In this document: positions 43,390 to 55,555 of the stretch, piece after piece
How the letters are laid out: each line of letters begins with the position of its first letter
Numbering within the stretch: position 1 is the first letter of the stretch
Assembly (NCBI GenBank): GCA_018417955.1
Contig: JACTVC010000031.1
Span: 1 to 64,000, forward strand
Reading direction: 5' to 3'
Length of the DNA: 64,000 nt
Source of the DNA: Laccaria trichodermophora
Lineage: Eukaryota > Basidiomycota > Agaricomycetes > Agaricales > Hydnangiaceae
The notes under the pieces: model-generated
What the model saw: only the letters and a program-made list of their open reading frames with translations
What the model was told of the DNA's origin: nothing
Database searches by the model: none
Made by a program: the position numbers and the translations under genes

Positions 43390-45540
43390 ACGGTTGAGAT
43401 TTACGAGATCAGGCAAACTTGATCTCGACCATCATTCGAATTTCCCTCGCTTGCTTAGTACTCTTCACCCGACCATTCTCTTGTAGCCAGGCAACGATCC
43501 TCAGAGCGGTGTTCTCTCCCTTATTGCTCGTGTCTGGCTATGCATCGTCGTACGACCCACTTACACCACCATATGTCATGTTCACCATCTACCTCCTCTT
43601 CCTCAGCTCTTCCATTCTTCAAATCGGATTGCTCTACGACTTCACCGTCTTCTCCACCCCATATCCGCCTCCCTTCACCATTCTAACCCTCTCCTCAAAC
43701 ATGGTTGCAGTCACCGGCCTATTATGTCTCATACTCAGCGTGCCTCTCGTGCATAAGCCCTTTGTTTCCCTTGACAATAGTTAACTAACATCAGACAGGG
43801 CCGATTTGTCACCCCAAAAGGCTACAATTTTCCTCTGAACCCCTCGTCGACTTGGGCAATGATACTACGCTGAATGAGAGTGACGTCTGGAACCTCAGCC
43901 CTATCATGCAACCGCGCCCGATCTTCGTCAAATTTAGCACAATAGCGCAGCCAACACTCCTGCGTCGCCTTTGGACCGCCAACTTCCTTGATTTAAGGTA
44001 CGCTGCCCTTTGCTGTATGTCCATCTGACTCCGTTTCGTGATCAATGGCTGACGTGTGGGGCGCAGGTCATTTCATGACGTTCTTTGCGTAGGAAGAACG
44101 TTGAATTGGGAGAGCGTTGGATGCGAGGGAGGCTGAGATGAAGTGGATGATCAAGGGTGCGGCTTCTGGCATGAAGTGGCCTACCATACAATCATCACTG
44201 ACGATGTTCTCTTAACAGCTGGCATCAATTCCGTCATGTTTTAGACTTGTGTCCCCCATTTTCGTGTTCATCGTCTCGTTTTTCGTGTTTGTTATGCAAG
44301 GAGGCGAGCTGACTATTAGTGTCCCATTTATGGTGGGCTCTCTCTTTTCACCTATACGGTACCATCACCGATGGGTTTTGGTTGTAGGTTATCGCACTTT
44401 TTGGGATGTGTGGAACTCCCCTGAACGTCATTCCAACATGGATCGTCCAAATCGTTCAAGTACGCCAGGCTCCTCTCCTCATAGCACCAAATTTATGATA
44501 ATGATCAAACAGACTGGTGTCGCCTACAAACATGTTGCTTTAAAGAAGTTACATAACTTCTTTGCAGAAGGACTTGAAGGCAGAACCCTACCTCACTGGC
44601 GGAGAAGATGAGGAAGGTTTGGGGCCAGAAAACGCGATTGATGCTAAGAAACAGAAGGAACCGGATAAGTCGAAGGATTGGGTTCCGAGCCCAAGCGCGT
44701 CAAGTGACATTCCAAGCCCCATGTCCTCCTATGACGATGTTGAAACTGCGGCCCCTAGCGATGTCGAAACCGCCACCAGTGACTCTGGATCGCTGTTGAA
44801 GACCGACGAACTTCGTTGTATAATAGCTCCGTAGATTATCCGGGAAAACGGCTCTTCTTGTATGTCGTCGTCTCCCTCCACTCTCCGCCTTGTCTTACTC
44901 CCTCGTTTGGTATGTAGATGGCGCTGCTTGGAGAGACGACACTACAGCAAAGCAAGATCGTCATATCTAAGAATTCAGGGATCAACGAGAATGGAGACAT
45001 GTATGCCGTTTCGTACGCTGCTCGATCTCCGTGGGTGAGGCACCAGTCTGTCGATGACAATATCTAGTTCGGACACCTCTTTGATGAGGAGCGGTATAAT
45101 GCCATCCTGGAGTGTTACGCTCTGAAACTTGATTTGGGAATTTTGGAGGATGGGGATGCGACGGAGATTGGAGCCAGAGGTGTCCTTGTTGGGAGGTCAG
45201 AAAAGAAATATCTTCTACTAGATGACCCCATTAGTGCTGTTGTAAGTTGCACCTTTATTCTACCAGACTGAACCTGACCGCATCTATGCATGTAGGACAG
45301 TGACACGTTCAGATTCTTGCACGAAAAACTCATGTGTAGACCTCCGCCGCAAATCGAAGAGTTGTAAGCTTGTCCATCAGAGATTGCCCTCCATTGTTCA
45401 TTCCCCACCATAGGTCCTCGTCACGCACCACAATCTCCCTGCTGCCAACTACTTCGTCAGGATACTCGACAGCCGTATCGATACCCAAGTACTGTGGAAG
45501 TCATAGGATACTCTAGTGCCATGAAACTTGATGGTACAAT
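43390..45540 (+). pseudogene. ABCC-type (MRP-like) ABC transporter pseudogene, left
   Basis: Pieces appear in gene order. The N-terminal TM region is at 43419-43780 (MFTIYLLFLSSSILQIGLLY; SSNMVAVTGLLCLILSVPL). The linker follows at 43800-44000 (LVDLGNDTTLNESDVWNLSP, RPIFVKFST, QPTLLRRLW). The end of TMD1 is at 44249-44580 (GGELTISVPFM, QTGVAYKHVALKKLHNFFAE). A partial Walker A (RLSGKTALL, about 44840-44866) is followed by an intron. NBD1 is at 44921-45360 (MALLGETTLQQSKIVISKNS, GHLFDEERYNAILECYALKL, LEDGDATEIGARG, YLLLDDPISAVDS). The ABC signature LSGGQ is gone: GARG runs directly into a short tail before LLLDDP. A stop lies at about 45065. About 200 residues of TMD1 are missing near 44.0-44.25 kb. 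Confidence 0.7.
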
Positions 45541-48045
45541 GTTCCTGTATTCCAACTTCTTATGACAGTTCCTGAGGAGGTTGTGCAATTTGGGTACTAT
45601 TGACACTTCGAAAGGTCCTGTTCAACAAGACTCGCCTCCCTCGCGAGCTTTGTGTCCTCATGGCTCCATTCCCCCGTCAACTCCAAGCAAGATCGATGCT
45701 CATGCGCCTCCTTCTTTCCAACAACCCGCTTGCTCTCCTCCAACTCTTGATTAAGATCCTTCACAAACTGCTCTAAAATCCCTCCCTCCCTCCATACATC
45801 CAATACCATCTGCTTCGCTGCCCGCGTAACAACAGCCACCCTCGACCATTTCATTTTATCTCCCTCCGCGATGAGCTCGTTGATCTGTCATTGCAACTTC
45901 CATAAACAGGCGATCGTAGAAAGCCTTGATTGCATTGGAGCATTTTGACGCTTTGGTGGACTGGAGTGTGCCTCGGATCGCTGTTGTTTCCAGATGGGAT
46001 TCATTGGCAAAAGTCGATCAGAGAAGTCAGAGAACGCTGAGCTGACGGCGTTAGACTACAAGACATCAGCATCACGGTCACTGCAGAAAGGAAGACATGC
46101 CACGTACAGCCCCCCACCAGACGACTCTGTTCGAACTCACCGTTCACGAGGAACATCTGTGTGGTGCGTGAATGCATTGCTGTGACGATAAGTAGCCATG
46201 GCGCAGAGAAGCATCGTGATGAGCCGCACATAGCATGTGGATATGCCGGGATCCCTACATAGGGGACTTGAACAAAATGTATGTGGCATTCGTCTTGGAA
46301 TTGAGCCTGGTATCGTTCGTTGAGGGCATGCCAGAAAATGACTGAAACGGTGTCAATGATGCCTCACGATAGAAGCAACTCTCGTGCTTACCTTCTGGGT
46401 CGTCGTATACCTCTCCTGCCTAACGTACGTTTGAACTCCTCCCAACCTTGAGATCCCGCCGCCGAGCAGGGATTTAAGAGTAACCTGCGGTTATCGTACG
46501 GCGCAAGCCAGGCCGTTGGGTGAGATCTTGAGACGTGAGAGTGGCAATTCCATGACGTTGCCGGATAGTATTGGTCGTGCACTTGGGCTTGATTATGGTT
46601 GCCCAAGAACGCCACCGTTCCATAGATCTGCGTCGGTAGCATAGTAACGTCCTTTCCCCATCCAACTGAACCACCAGGTCTCGTTGGCCACCCAGATTCT
46701 CTACTCCCAGCAGTCACTTTTCTCAGACCGGAGAATATGTCATCCCCGCTCGAACGTCTTCGATCGACGACACCAGATGCATGACCCAATACCAGCTCAA
46801 CGCGTACAAATTCGACATGATCATCCCCAGCCGGTAGTCTATCGGTCCTTCGAGCTTTCAATATGCGAGAGGGCTGTCGAGGCGGATCCCCGACCAGGGG
46901 ATAAAGGTCGACTCCTCGGATTCAGCACGCCTTGGTATGCGGGAAGGGGAAGATGACAAATCAGTATGCAGAGCGCATTTGATCTGCGTGTCGTGGTGTC
47001 AGGAGCCTGGTGATGAGTATGGCGAAATGAAACCCGAACTTTTCGGGGGCAACGAAACGTTGCGGAATCACTGCAAAAAGGTCAACATATAGTATTTGAC
47101 GAAGGAAGTAACCATCATTCTACTCACCTCGCTCTTTTCAACCATCCACCTATACCTCTCCACCAACTCTAGCGGTGCGTACCTGAGCACGCCTCACGAG
47201 GGTCTTCCAGTGTACGGCACCACTGCCCCATCACGCCCAGCTCAACAAACTCCGCAGACACTTCATCCTCGATCTCATTGCTCGCGTTTCCGATCCATTT
47301 CGACCCAAGATTGTAACCTCACTCCGCCTCCACTATCACATTGGACTTATCCAACCTCCGCTCGTTCGTACACTGTTCTCGCCATTCCTCCTCAAAATTT
47401 GCAGAATGATGTTGACGATACAGAGCCAGTTCAAAGGTTTCGGGTTCAACGTCACGCTGATACGATGTCAGCATCATGCACTCTTTCAACCGACGTCGGT
47501 GGAGGAACTTTTTTAGGAAGACGGCAACTTGAGCGGGGGATGGTTAAGAGGCGTCAGACAAGACCTCGAATCATGTGGAAGTTGATTGAAAGGGAAAAAG
47601 ACAAAGCGAGTGGGGTACCAGATATATCAGGCCGCGTGGTGACTTCGAAAAAAAGGGAAGCGCTGGGAACACAGAGGACAGAGGACACAAGGTACTTACC
47701 AGATTCATTTCCTTGTGGTACATTTTTGACGTCAGGGCTGTAGCTGCAGTTCTCCGACGCCGCAAGGGCCACAGGTTGCTTCAAGTAGTGCTTGAGAATA
47801 CTCGAGGATCCCTCACCATGGTCTTCTAGCAGCTTACGGCACCACTGCCTCGTTGGACTTGTCAAAACTCGGCTCGCGGAGTCCCCTGTACTCGCCATAC
47901 CTCCTCCAAGTTTCGGAGCGATACGAAACCAACGTTTTTGAGACCTAGTGATTCGGTTTTGTCAGCCGATATCGGGACAAAGAAATGAGAGTGACTGACG
48001 CGATCAACATCCTCAACCAGAAGTGTTACGATCCTCCCAACATAC
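45541..48045. other. Central spacer of the palindrome
   Basis: Short ORFs are found on both strands (for example minus 45854-45597 with EQFVKDLNQELEESKRVVGK, plus 46684-46956) but no family was recognised. About 47025-47135 and 47635-47775 match the dispersed modules at 17.4-17.8 kb, in swapped order. A minus-strand exon-like piece at about 47700-47790 (ALAASENCSYSPDVKNVPQG) recurs at 17520-17600 (AASENCSHSAGVKNVPQ). I see no intact gene. Confidence 0.4.
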
Positions 48046-48049
48046 GTGC

Positions 48050-49060
48050 TAGCCCTTTAGATCGTCTGCTTTCGCAGCCTTTTCTTTTTCTTGATTTTTC
48101 TCAACTTTAATCTTGCCTAGATTGACCATCAGCACTGCCTCACATATAGAACAGGTGGATACACACGTTTTTTCGTTTCCCGTTGCTCTCCGTCGTCGTT
48201 TTATCTTTGCCTTTCCCCTTCTCCGTATTAACAACGCCCGAAAAATCCTCCCTCTTCAGCCTCACCATATATCGCCGCCATAAGCTCAGATTCAATCGTC
48301 GTTCACAACCAGAGGTGCTGCGCATCGATCTGGGCCTTGTGCACGTAAATGCCAGGCACTTGGAAGGCGTAGACGCGCGCTCGAGTCTGGCTTTCTGAAG
48401 TGGGACACCCCAAATCGATGGTATCGAGAATTTGTCTTGTATAGCATATATCAAGGAAGGAAGGATAGGTGTACCAGGTGTACTTAAGTTGCGGAAGAAG
48501 GGGCCAGAGTAGTTGAATACTACACTTCAAATCAACTTCAAATGTTAATGAGAAATCGAGGCTGGCGCAAGGTCAGCAACGAAAAATTAAAGGGAGAAGG
48601 GGCGCACACATTAAAAGCGCGATCTCATGGTTGGGCCAAGGTTCCAGACGTAAAGTACTCTCACTCAGCGTAGTATCACTGCCCAAGTTGACAAGGGGTC
48701 CAGAGGGAATTGCAGTCTTCGGCCCGGGAGAGGGGCGAGAATGGTGAAGGGAGGGGGATACGGGGTGGCGAAGACTTGAGGAAGACGGTGTGGTCGTAAG
48801 GCAACCCGCCAATTTGGAGAATGGAAGTGCCGAGGAAGAGGAGGTGGATGGTGAACAGGTCATGCGGTGGTGTAGCCATCGGACGGGCAACGGGTCGTAC
48901 GACGGTGTAAAGCCAGACAAGGGCAATCGGGGAGAGAACCAAGCATACCGCTATGAGGATCGTTGCCTGGCTAAGAGAGAACGGACAATGGCCGAGTGAA
49001 GAGTACTAAGCAAGCGACGGAAAATTGTCTGAGGATCGTGCATGATGGTCAAGATCAAGT
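48050..49060 (-). pseudogene. ABCC-type ABC transporter pseudogene, right
   Basis: The minus strand from about 49060 parallels the left copy: LFTIHLLFLGTSILQIGGLP, YDHTVF, then RRLQFPLDPLVNLGSDTTLS. It continues at 48530-48050 with TMD1 sequence absent from the left copy (YPSFLDICYTRQILDTIDLG, HKAQIDAQHLWL, a stop, TTIESELMAAIY, EDFSGVVNTEKGKGKDKTTT). Frameshifts and stops make it non-functional. It lies tail-to-tail with the left ABCC copy across the spacer. Confidence 0.65.
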
Positions 49061-49152
49061 TTGCCTATTCTCAACCGTAGTACGGACATTTATTCATAAG
49101 GTTCGCATTGACATTCGACCTTCAATTCAATACATCGCCTTCCCCTCATACA

Positions 49153-49569
49153 ATGCTAACACCCGTGCCTTTCGGTTCATTCTCATTCGCATACGAACGT
49201 ACTTCCCCATCCAACTGCGCTACCAACTTGTCTCTTCTTCAACAGACCACAGGATCTCCAACCTCAGCAAACTCCCCAATTGAACACTCCCTTCCCAGTC
49301 AACATCAACTCCTCATCCTCCGCTGCGCCCGCAACCGCTCTCTCCACACCCCAAAGCCTCGTTCGCGTCCCAAGACCTGTTCAGCGTGCACCAAATCAAC
49401 AAGATCATCTGCACTTCTTGGTCTTTTGGTCCTTCGAAGGTTCAGCGTCCTGTCGGAGAGGGTTGTTGAGCCGAACCTGAAACTAAACGTTGACTCTTCG
49501 CATCCACGGTGCCTTGGTGCTCGGCGAAGGAAGAAAGATGTATTGCATGTCGTGGCGTTCAGAGAGTAA
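49153..49569 (+). CDS. Arm-associated ORF, 138 aa, unrecognised
   Basis: The ORF starts MLTPVPFGSFSFAYERTSPS and contains KPRSRPKTCSACTKSTRSSA and FSVLSERVVEPNLKLNVDSS. The left arm carries the same peptide order with small indels that change frame in the middle, so the true frame is not certain. The alternative frame NTPFPVNINSSSSAAPATAL is open in both arms for part of the region. No function proposed. Confidence 0.3.
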   Translation: MLTPVPFGSFSFAYERTSPSNCATNLSLLQQTTGSPTSANSPIEHSLPSQHQLLILRCARNRSLHTPKPRSRPKTCSACTKSTRSSALLGLLVLRRFSVLSERVVEPNLKLNVDSSHPRCLGARRRKKDVLHVVAFRE

Positions 49570-51619
49570 GGTGGCGATGTTGAATAACCTGAACCCGGAC
49601 CGTCCTCCTCAACATCCACCCTCCTCACTCATCACTTCCCAAGCTGCACCAAAGGTGTCATTGCAGAGAGGGGGTACATTAGCGTTGCGAAGGGGGTCTA
49701 GGTTGTCGTAGGATTGATTCGAGAGGAGGAAGTGAGCCCAATGGGGCGGGTCCATAGTTTTTAGCTTGTGTTCGTCGAATGTACTACGTAGTCTGACCTG
49801 GTTCAAGGGGAGGTCAGGGCCATGACAAAAGGGCGGTTGGGTGATGCTTGAACGTTACCCACCTTCGAATTGACCTATTTCAGGAGAGATAAAGATGAAA
49901 TCCAAGTATTTGTTCGAAGTTGTGCTGCCAGTGGGACTAGAACAAATACAAGGTTAATGACTTGATGTGCGTGAAGGAGGGTGATGGTACCAGGGTTAGC
50001 TTCGAGTAGTGCATGGGGATTAGGTGCCACTCGCAGTCCACCTCTATCTGTTTTTGACGGAAAGGAAACCGGAACGTTTTTGGGGAACGAAACGTCGGGC
50101 AATCGCTGCAACAACGTCAACAAGTAGTATTTCACAACACAAGTAACTCGTTCTCACCTCTCGCCCGAATATATGTGAAGCGCATCAAGCTGCCGCTATA
50201 CAGCACTTCCAGCAGGGGTCCACAGAGGGAAACACCGACGGCCGTGCAGGTTTCGTACGCTGTAGGGTGGTTTGAAGATACGACGTCGTTGCTGGAGGAA
50301 TAGCGTGAGGATGGAGTTCGTGCAGTTGGGCAGCTGATCGAGATGACTGGTGTCATTGAAACCTTGGCTCGATGGCAGTGGATCAGATATGACAGTGACG
50401 GGTCCGCAAGATTGGCTCGTAGACGGCGGGAACCTCGACCCATCCATAGTCCATTTCCGTCACGATTCGTCATCCCCAATCAGACATCGAAACGAAGTTG
50501 TGTGTCCGTGTCATCTGAAACTCCCAATGATCGACATCAGTCAGACGGTGAGAAGGACCAAAAACATATTTGGTGGTGGGGAGCTTTGTAATAGGCATCT
50601 TGTAAATTTGAGGGAATTGCGACGGTCGGCTGTCGTTAACCGTTGGTTTCATTAAAAAGGAGTGGGTGAATGTAGCTGTGTGAGGGAAAACGCTGGAATT
50701 TTAGTACAACCAGCTAGGTAAATAATCGTTAGCTACTGCCGGTTTTGAAAAACGGATATGAACTCACTTTACGTTCTCTCCACCAGGCAAACCGCCGTAA
50801 GCACGGCCAATTGTGAGGACTCGACGAAGCAAATATATTGGGACTCGGTCCAAACCGTCCCGCTAAGCCACGGCGTAGCAGCTCCATCTTTCGGTTTGGG
50901 AACCATGGTAGCAGAATGAAATTGCGTCGTCTTCTGCTTGCTTTCGTAGGGTTTGACAAAATCAACGAAAACCCTCCAGAGATGGGTTTGGAAGCGATCT
51001 TGAAGGCTGAGTCCTTCGAATTGGTGCTGAAATCGGTGCCAATCGCCTCAAGCGTGAGGGTAGGCAAGGTATGAGAAAGAAAAAAAACGGCTTGCAGCTA
51101 TGAAAATGGATGTTCAGAGAAAGGCGAACTCGACGATGATCTGGCCACTCACTTTGAGAGATCTGTTGACACGAAAAAAAAGAGACGGGAAGACTGCGTA
51201 CCGACACCGCGCAGTCAAATCTGCCATGAATACAGACAAGAAGGTCACCCGAGGCGCCCACGTTCGTCAAGCTTTCGAGTGCACTGATCAAGGACCCATC
51301 ATCAGCAAAAAGCGCGTTCGGCGCTAACAGCGGGATTCACTGTTATCTCGTCGTAAGCCCTGTAGGAACCAACATACAAGAAAGTCGAGCCAGCCCACCA
51401 AAGACAGTAAGCCGAGGAATGAAAAAGACGAAGGGGAGGATTTGGGCTCAAGCGACGAGAAGACTGGAGAGAGAGCCAGAAAAGCCCCTGCACGTGTTTG
51501 CATGTAAAAATAGAAACAGGCACACGTTCACCTCGTGGCATCATTGGGGGTCTCCTGGGTTTGGGCGCTGTTCTTTCTTACCCTCCCTCATCCTGAACCT
51601 CCATCTTCAGTATCTCAAC
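49570..51619. other. Right-arm interval between the ORF and the receptor
   Basis: Contains the dispersed module (about 50040-50460; minus-strand peptide DTSHLDQLPNCTNSI) and the receptor upstream region with MKKTKGRIWAQATRRLE open at 51419. CpG content is normal up to about 51.7 kb. No confident gene. Confidence 0.4.
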
Positions 51620-54600
51620 ATGAGCGGAACAGGTTCCTTTGCGGGCGCTCACCACTTCGTCGCTAGAAACAACGCATTCATTGAAGCTCAAATTGTGAGT
51701 GGAGTGTTTACTAAAGGTATCCGTCAAGCAAACTGATGGCATTGTATCTGTTGCAGGTCAACATCCACAACAATTATGGCAATAGGACGTCGTCCGATGG
51801 GGTCATTCCCCTTAGGCAAAATCCGAGCACTCGCTTCACAGGGTGTGAAGAAGTCATTGCCAAACTCAAGAGCCATTTTTTTAGCACCACAGATAATACA
51901 GTTGGGATGAGAAAGTTCTTCCTGTTATATGGAATAGGGGGTATTGGGAAGACTCAGATTTGCTTGAAGTTTGTTGAGGAAATGTCTGACAGGTGAGCAC
52001 TGATTAAACCTGGGTCTGTCTGATCCTGTCTGAATAAAGTTGAATTGCCCCCAGCTTCTCTCACATTTTTTGGGTTGATGCATCCTCCTCAGGTACCATT
52101 ATCCAGGCACTTAAGGGTATTGCTCAGTCTTGTCAATTGGATGGCTCACCTGAGTCTGCTCTCATGTGGATTGGCTCTCTGAAAGACAACTACATCCTGA
52201 TCTTTGATAATGCTGATGTTCTGTCACCTGCTGCACTGGAGGCATATTTCCCACCTGGAATGAAGGGAAACATTCTGATAACTAGTCGTAACTCTGCCAT
52301 GATGACTCTGACTTCACCTGAGAGTTCTTTTGAAGTGACTGAAATGGAAGAAAGAGATGCTATTGGACTACTTCTCAAAGCTAGTTGCTTGAAATCACCC
52401 ACATTAGATGTTTGGACTCAAGCCCCTAAGATTGTAAAGAAGCTCTTCTGCTTTCCTCTTGCTATTGACCAAGCTGGTGCTTATATTGCTTCTGGGGCTG
52501 CCACTATTGGAGACTACCTTGCAAAATATTCAGAGCACCAAAAAACATTATTATCCCATCCTGAATTTACTGGAGCTTCTAAGTATAACAAAACTGTCTA
52601 TGAAACTTGGGAGTTGTCATACAGAGAAATTGAACAAAGGGCTAAATCTGATGATTCTTGTAGGGCCAATGCAGCCAATAGTGCAATGCTACTCCTGGAA
52701 TTATTTCCTTTCTTCCATTATGAGGGAATAACTGAGGAAATCTTTTCTTATGCTGCCCTGGCAGAAGATAATGAGTCTCCTACACCAAATTTACCCCTTG
52801 CCAGTTCACTGCTGGACAGAAGACTACTTCCTCTTTGTGAGACAGGTACTTGGGATAATTTCATTTTTAGAGAGGGGATTCGAATATTACTGTCATTTGC
52901 TTTAATCCAGAAGGGCCCTTCTGATAATGTCTATGTAATGCATCCATTGGTTCATACCTGGGGCAGGGACAGATTGACTTTGAATGAGAGAAAAAAATGT
53001 TGCATGATGGCATATGTCACTTTGTCTTGTTCACTAAGATGGGATGCAGACCAGCCATATGGATTCCGGAGGACCCTGGTAACACATGTGAGAGAAAATA
53101 TGGAGTATTTCAAATCAAATGGCAGTGAGAATAGTTACATGGATGATGCTTATGCAAAATTTGGGAGGCTGTTGGGGGAACAAGGATATTCAAAGGATGC
53201 AGAAACCTTGGAGAGTAAAGTTCTGGAGAAGAGGAACAAAATTCTTGGAGTGGAACACCCAGATACAATTTGTGCCATGGCAAGTCTTGCATCAACAAAT
53301 AGAGAGTTGGAAAAATACACAGAGGCAGAGAAACTGGATATCCAAGTTCTGGATGCAACAAAGAGGATTCTTGGAATGGAACACCCAGACACAATCAGTG
53401 CCATGGGAAATCTAGCAGCAACATATCATAGTATGGGAAAATACATGGAGGCAGAGAAACTGCAGATCCAAGTTCTGGATGCAAGGAAGAGAATTCATGA
53501 AGTGGAACACCCACACACAATTATAGCAATGGAAAATCTAGCATCTACATATGGGAATGTGGGAAAGTACACAGAGGCAGAGAAACTGAAGATCCAAGTT
53601 CTGGATGCAAGGAAGAGAATTCTTGGAATGGGACACCCACACACAATCAGAGCCATGGCAAATCTAGCATGTGCTTATAGAAACCTGGGAAAATACAGGG
53701 AAGCAGAGCAACTGGAGATCCAAGTTCTGGATGCAAGCAAGAGAATTCTTGGAATGGAACACCCAGACACAATCAGAGCCATGGGAAATCTAGCAGGAAC
53801 ATATTATAGCTTGGGAGAATACATAGAGGCAGAGCAACTGGGGATACAAGTTCTGGATGCAAGGAAGAGGATTCTTGGAGTGGAACACCTGCAGACAATC
53901 ATAGCAGTGGAAAATCTAGCATTTACATATGGACACATGGGAAAATACACAGAGGCAGAGAAACTGCAGATCCAAGTTCTGGATGCAAGGAAGAGAATTC
54001 TTGGAATGGAACATCCAGACACAATTTTTGCCATGGGAAATCTAGCATTTACATATTGTAGCTTGGGAGAATACACAGAAGGAGAGAAACTGGAGATCCA
54101 AGTTCTGGATGCAAGGAAGAGAATTCTTGGAATGGGACACCCACACACAATCATCACAATGGAAAATCTAGCATGTACTTATAGAAACCTGGGAAAATAC
54201 ACAGAAGCAGAGCAACTGGAGATCCAAGTTCTGGATGCAAGGAAGAGAATTCTTGGAATGGAACACCCAGACACAATCAGAGCCATGGCAAATCTAGCAT
54301 GTGCTTATGAAAACCTGGGAAAATACAGGGAAGCAGAGCAACTGGAGATCCAAGTTCTGGATGCAAGCAAGAGAATTCTTGGAATGGAACACCCAGACAC
54401 AATCAGAGCCATGGGAAATCTAGCAGGAACATATTATAGCTTGGGAGAATACATAGAGGCAGAGCAACTGGGGATACAAGTTCTGGATGCAAGGAAGAGA
54501 ATTCTTGGAGTGGAACACCCACAGACAATCATAGCAATGGAAAATCTAGCATTTACATATGGACACATGGGGGAATACACAGAGGCAGAGCAACTGGAGA

Positions 54601-54797
54601 TACAAGTTCTGGATGCAAGGAAGAGAATTCTTGGAGTGGAACATCCAGACACAATCAAAGCCATGACACAATTAGCAGTAACATATGAAGGCTTGGGAAA
54701 GTATGAAGAGGCAGTGCAGCTAGTCATCCAAGCCCAGGAATTTGAAAGCAGAATTCTTGCAGCAGAATCCCACTACACAATTGCCACTGTGACCTAA
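51620..54797 (+). CDS. NB-ARC/TPR STAND receptor (fungal NLR), right arm
   Basis: Exons 51620-51694, 51757-51992 and 52055-54797 join in phase to 1017 aa. It starts MSGTGSFAGAHHFVARNNAF. NB-ARC motifs are P-loop LLYGIGGIGKTQICLKF, Walker B YILIFDNAD, NILITSRNS, FPLAIDQAGAYIASG and MHPLVHTWGRDRL. The NB domain is almost identical to the left copy. The TPR array (12 units plus a partial one, 42 aa each) is clearly different in sequence and order. Units 4-6 and 9-11 are near duplicates of each other, a higher-order block about 630 bp apart. Exon/intron positions equal those of the left copy. Apparently intact; the likely role is inducible defence or heterokaryon-incompatibility-type recognition. 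Confidence 0.9.
53190..54770 (+). repeat. 126-bp TPR-coding array with a duplicated block
   Basis: Twelve 126-bp units plus a partial one. The block at about 53640-53950 (AYRNLGKYREAEQLEIQVLD ... TYYSLGEYIEAEQLGIQVLD) recurs at about 54270-54580 with only a few changes. This indicates recent block duplication within the array. Confidence 0.85.
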
Positions 54798-54860
54798 AAT
54801 ACTCAACCTTAATCATGAATTTTGACAAAAAAAAAAAGTGTGTAGCAATCATGTCCAAAA

Positions 54861-55554
54861 TAGTATATTTATTAAATCCAATGATGACTTACTTATCAGA
54901 AACTAGTTCTTAATTCCCCTACCACAATCATTTCATGTACCTCAACAATACTCTATCTTGCACTCATGTCTTGATATACTGTTGACTATGTTAATTCTGT
55001 CTCACTCTTTTTACTGATAATTGGATTCATGTAGGTATAACAAAGTATTCCATACTTTTCTGTCCCATATTTTATAAATCTCTGTACCTGCATTGAAGCA
55101 CCTCCTTAATCATTCATTTGAGTCCTCCTATTGCCCTCTGATGCAACCACTGTGAGCAACTATCTGGAAAGATGATGCAGGGTGATGTGGAGGCAATAGG
55201 GTACCCACAAGTAATCATATATGTCCCCATGGAACCATGATAATGGAAATTTATAATTCTCAAGGGGGTCCTGGGATTTGAATGCTGGACCAGGGATAGA
55301 GGAGAGGGGGGGGTCCTCAAGCTCTTAAAAGAATTTACTACTCAAACCAAAAACTGGCCAAATGTCTGTGAATTTTGCTCAGGGTTGCTCTTCTGCTAGT
55401 CTAATGTGCTTTACACAGTCTACAGACACATTTTTGACTCATAACTAATAAAATTTGAATTTTTTCTTCATTAATGACAAATAACACATGACTAACTAAA
55501 GATCAAGGATTAGTCACTAGGATAATGGCTCTTTGAATTTAAGCCAGCTGAGTG
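54861..55554. other. AT-rich 3' flank
   Basis: CpG-poor; short ORFs only. Nothing recognised. Confidence 0.4.
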
Positions 55555-55555
55555 C

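Larger units (their letters stand above)
37744..43920 (-). repeat. Left arm of a large inverted duplication
   Basis: The arm matches 48620-54860 in inverse order: receptor gene with its introns, its upstream region, the DTSHLDQ module (about 41.9-42.3 kb versus 50.0-50.45 kb), the 42.5-43.3 kb ORF region (versus 49.1-49.8 kb), and the ABCC N-terminal exon (43.4-43.9 kb versus 48.6-49.06 kb). Similarity extends a little past the receptor stop codons (CCCACTACA-AA-TGCCACTGTG). The spacer between arms is about 4.7 kb. Divergence is visible throughout, so the duplication is not brand-new. Confidence 0.85.
48620..54860 (+). repeat. Right arm of the large inverted duplication
   Basis: Inverted counterpart of 37744-43920, with matching gene order and intron positions. 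Homology ends inside the ABCC copy near 48620, and outside just beyond the receptor stop at 54797. Confidence 0.85.

Noticed and set aside
47096..47743. 215-aa plus-strand ORF
   Set aside because: Composition is poor; part lies opposite a minus-strand exon-like segment shared with 17.5 kb, and part is dispersed repeat.
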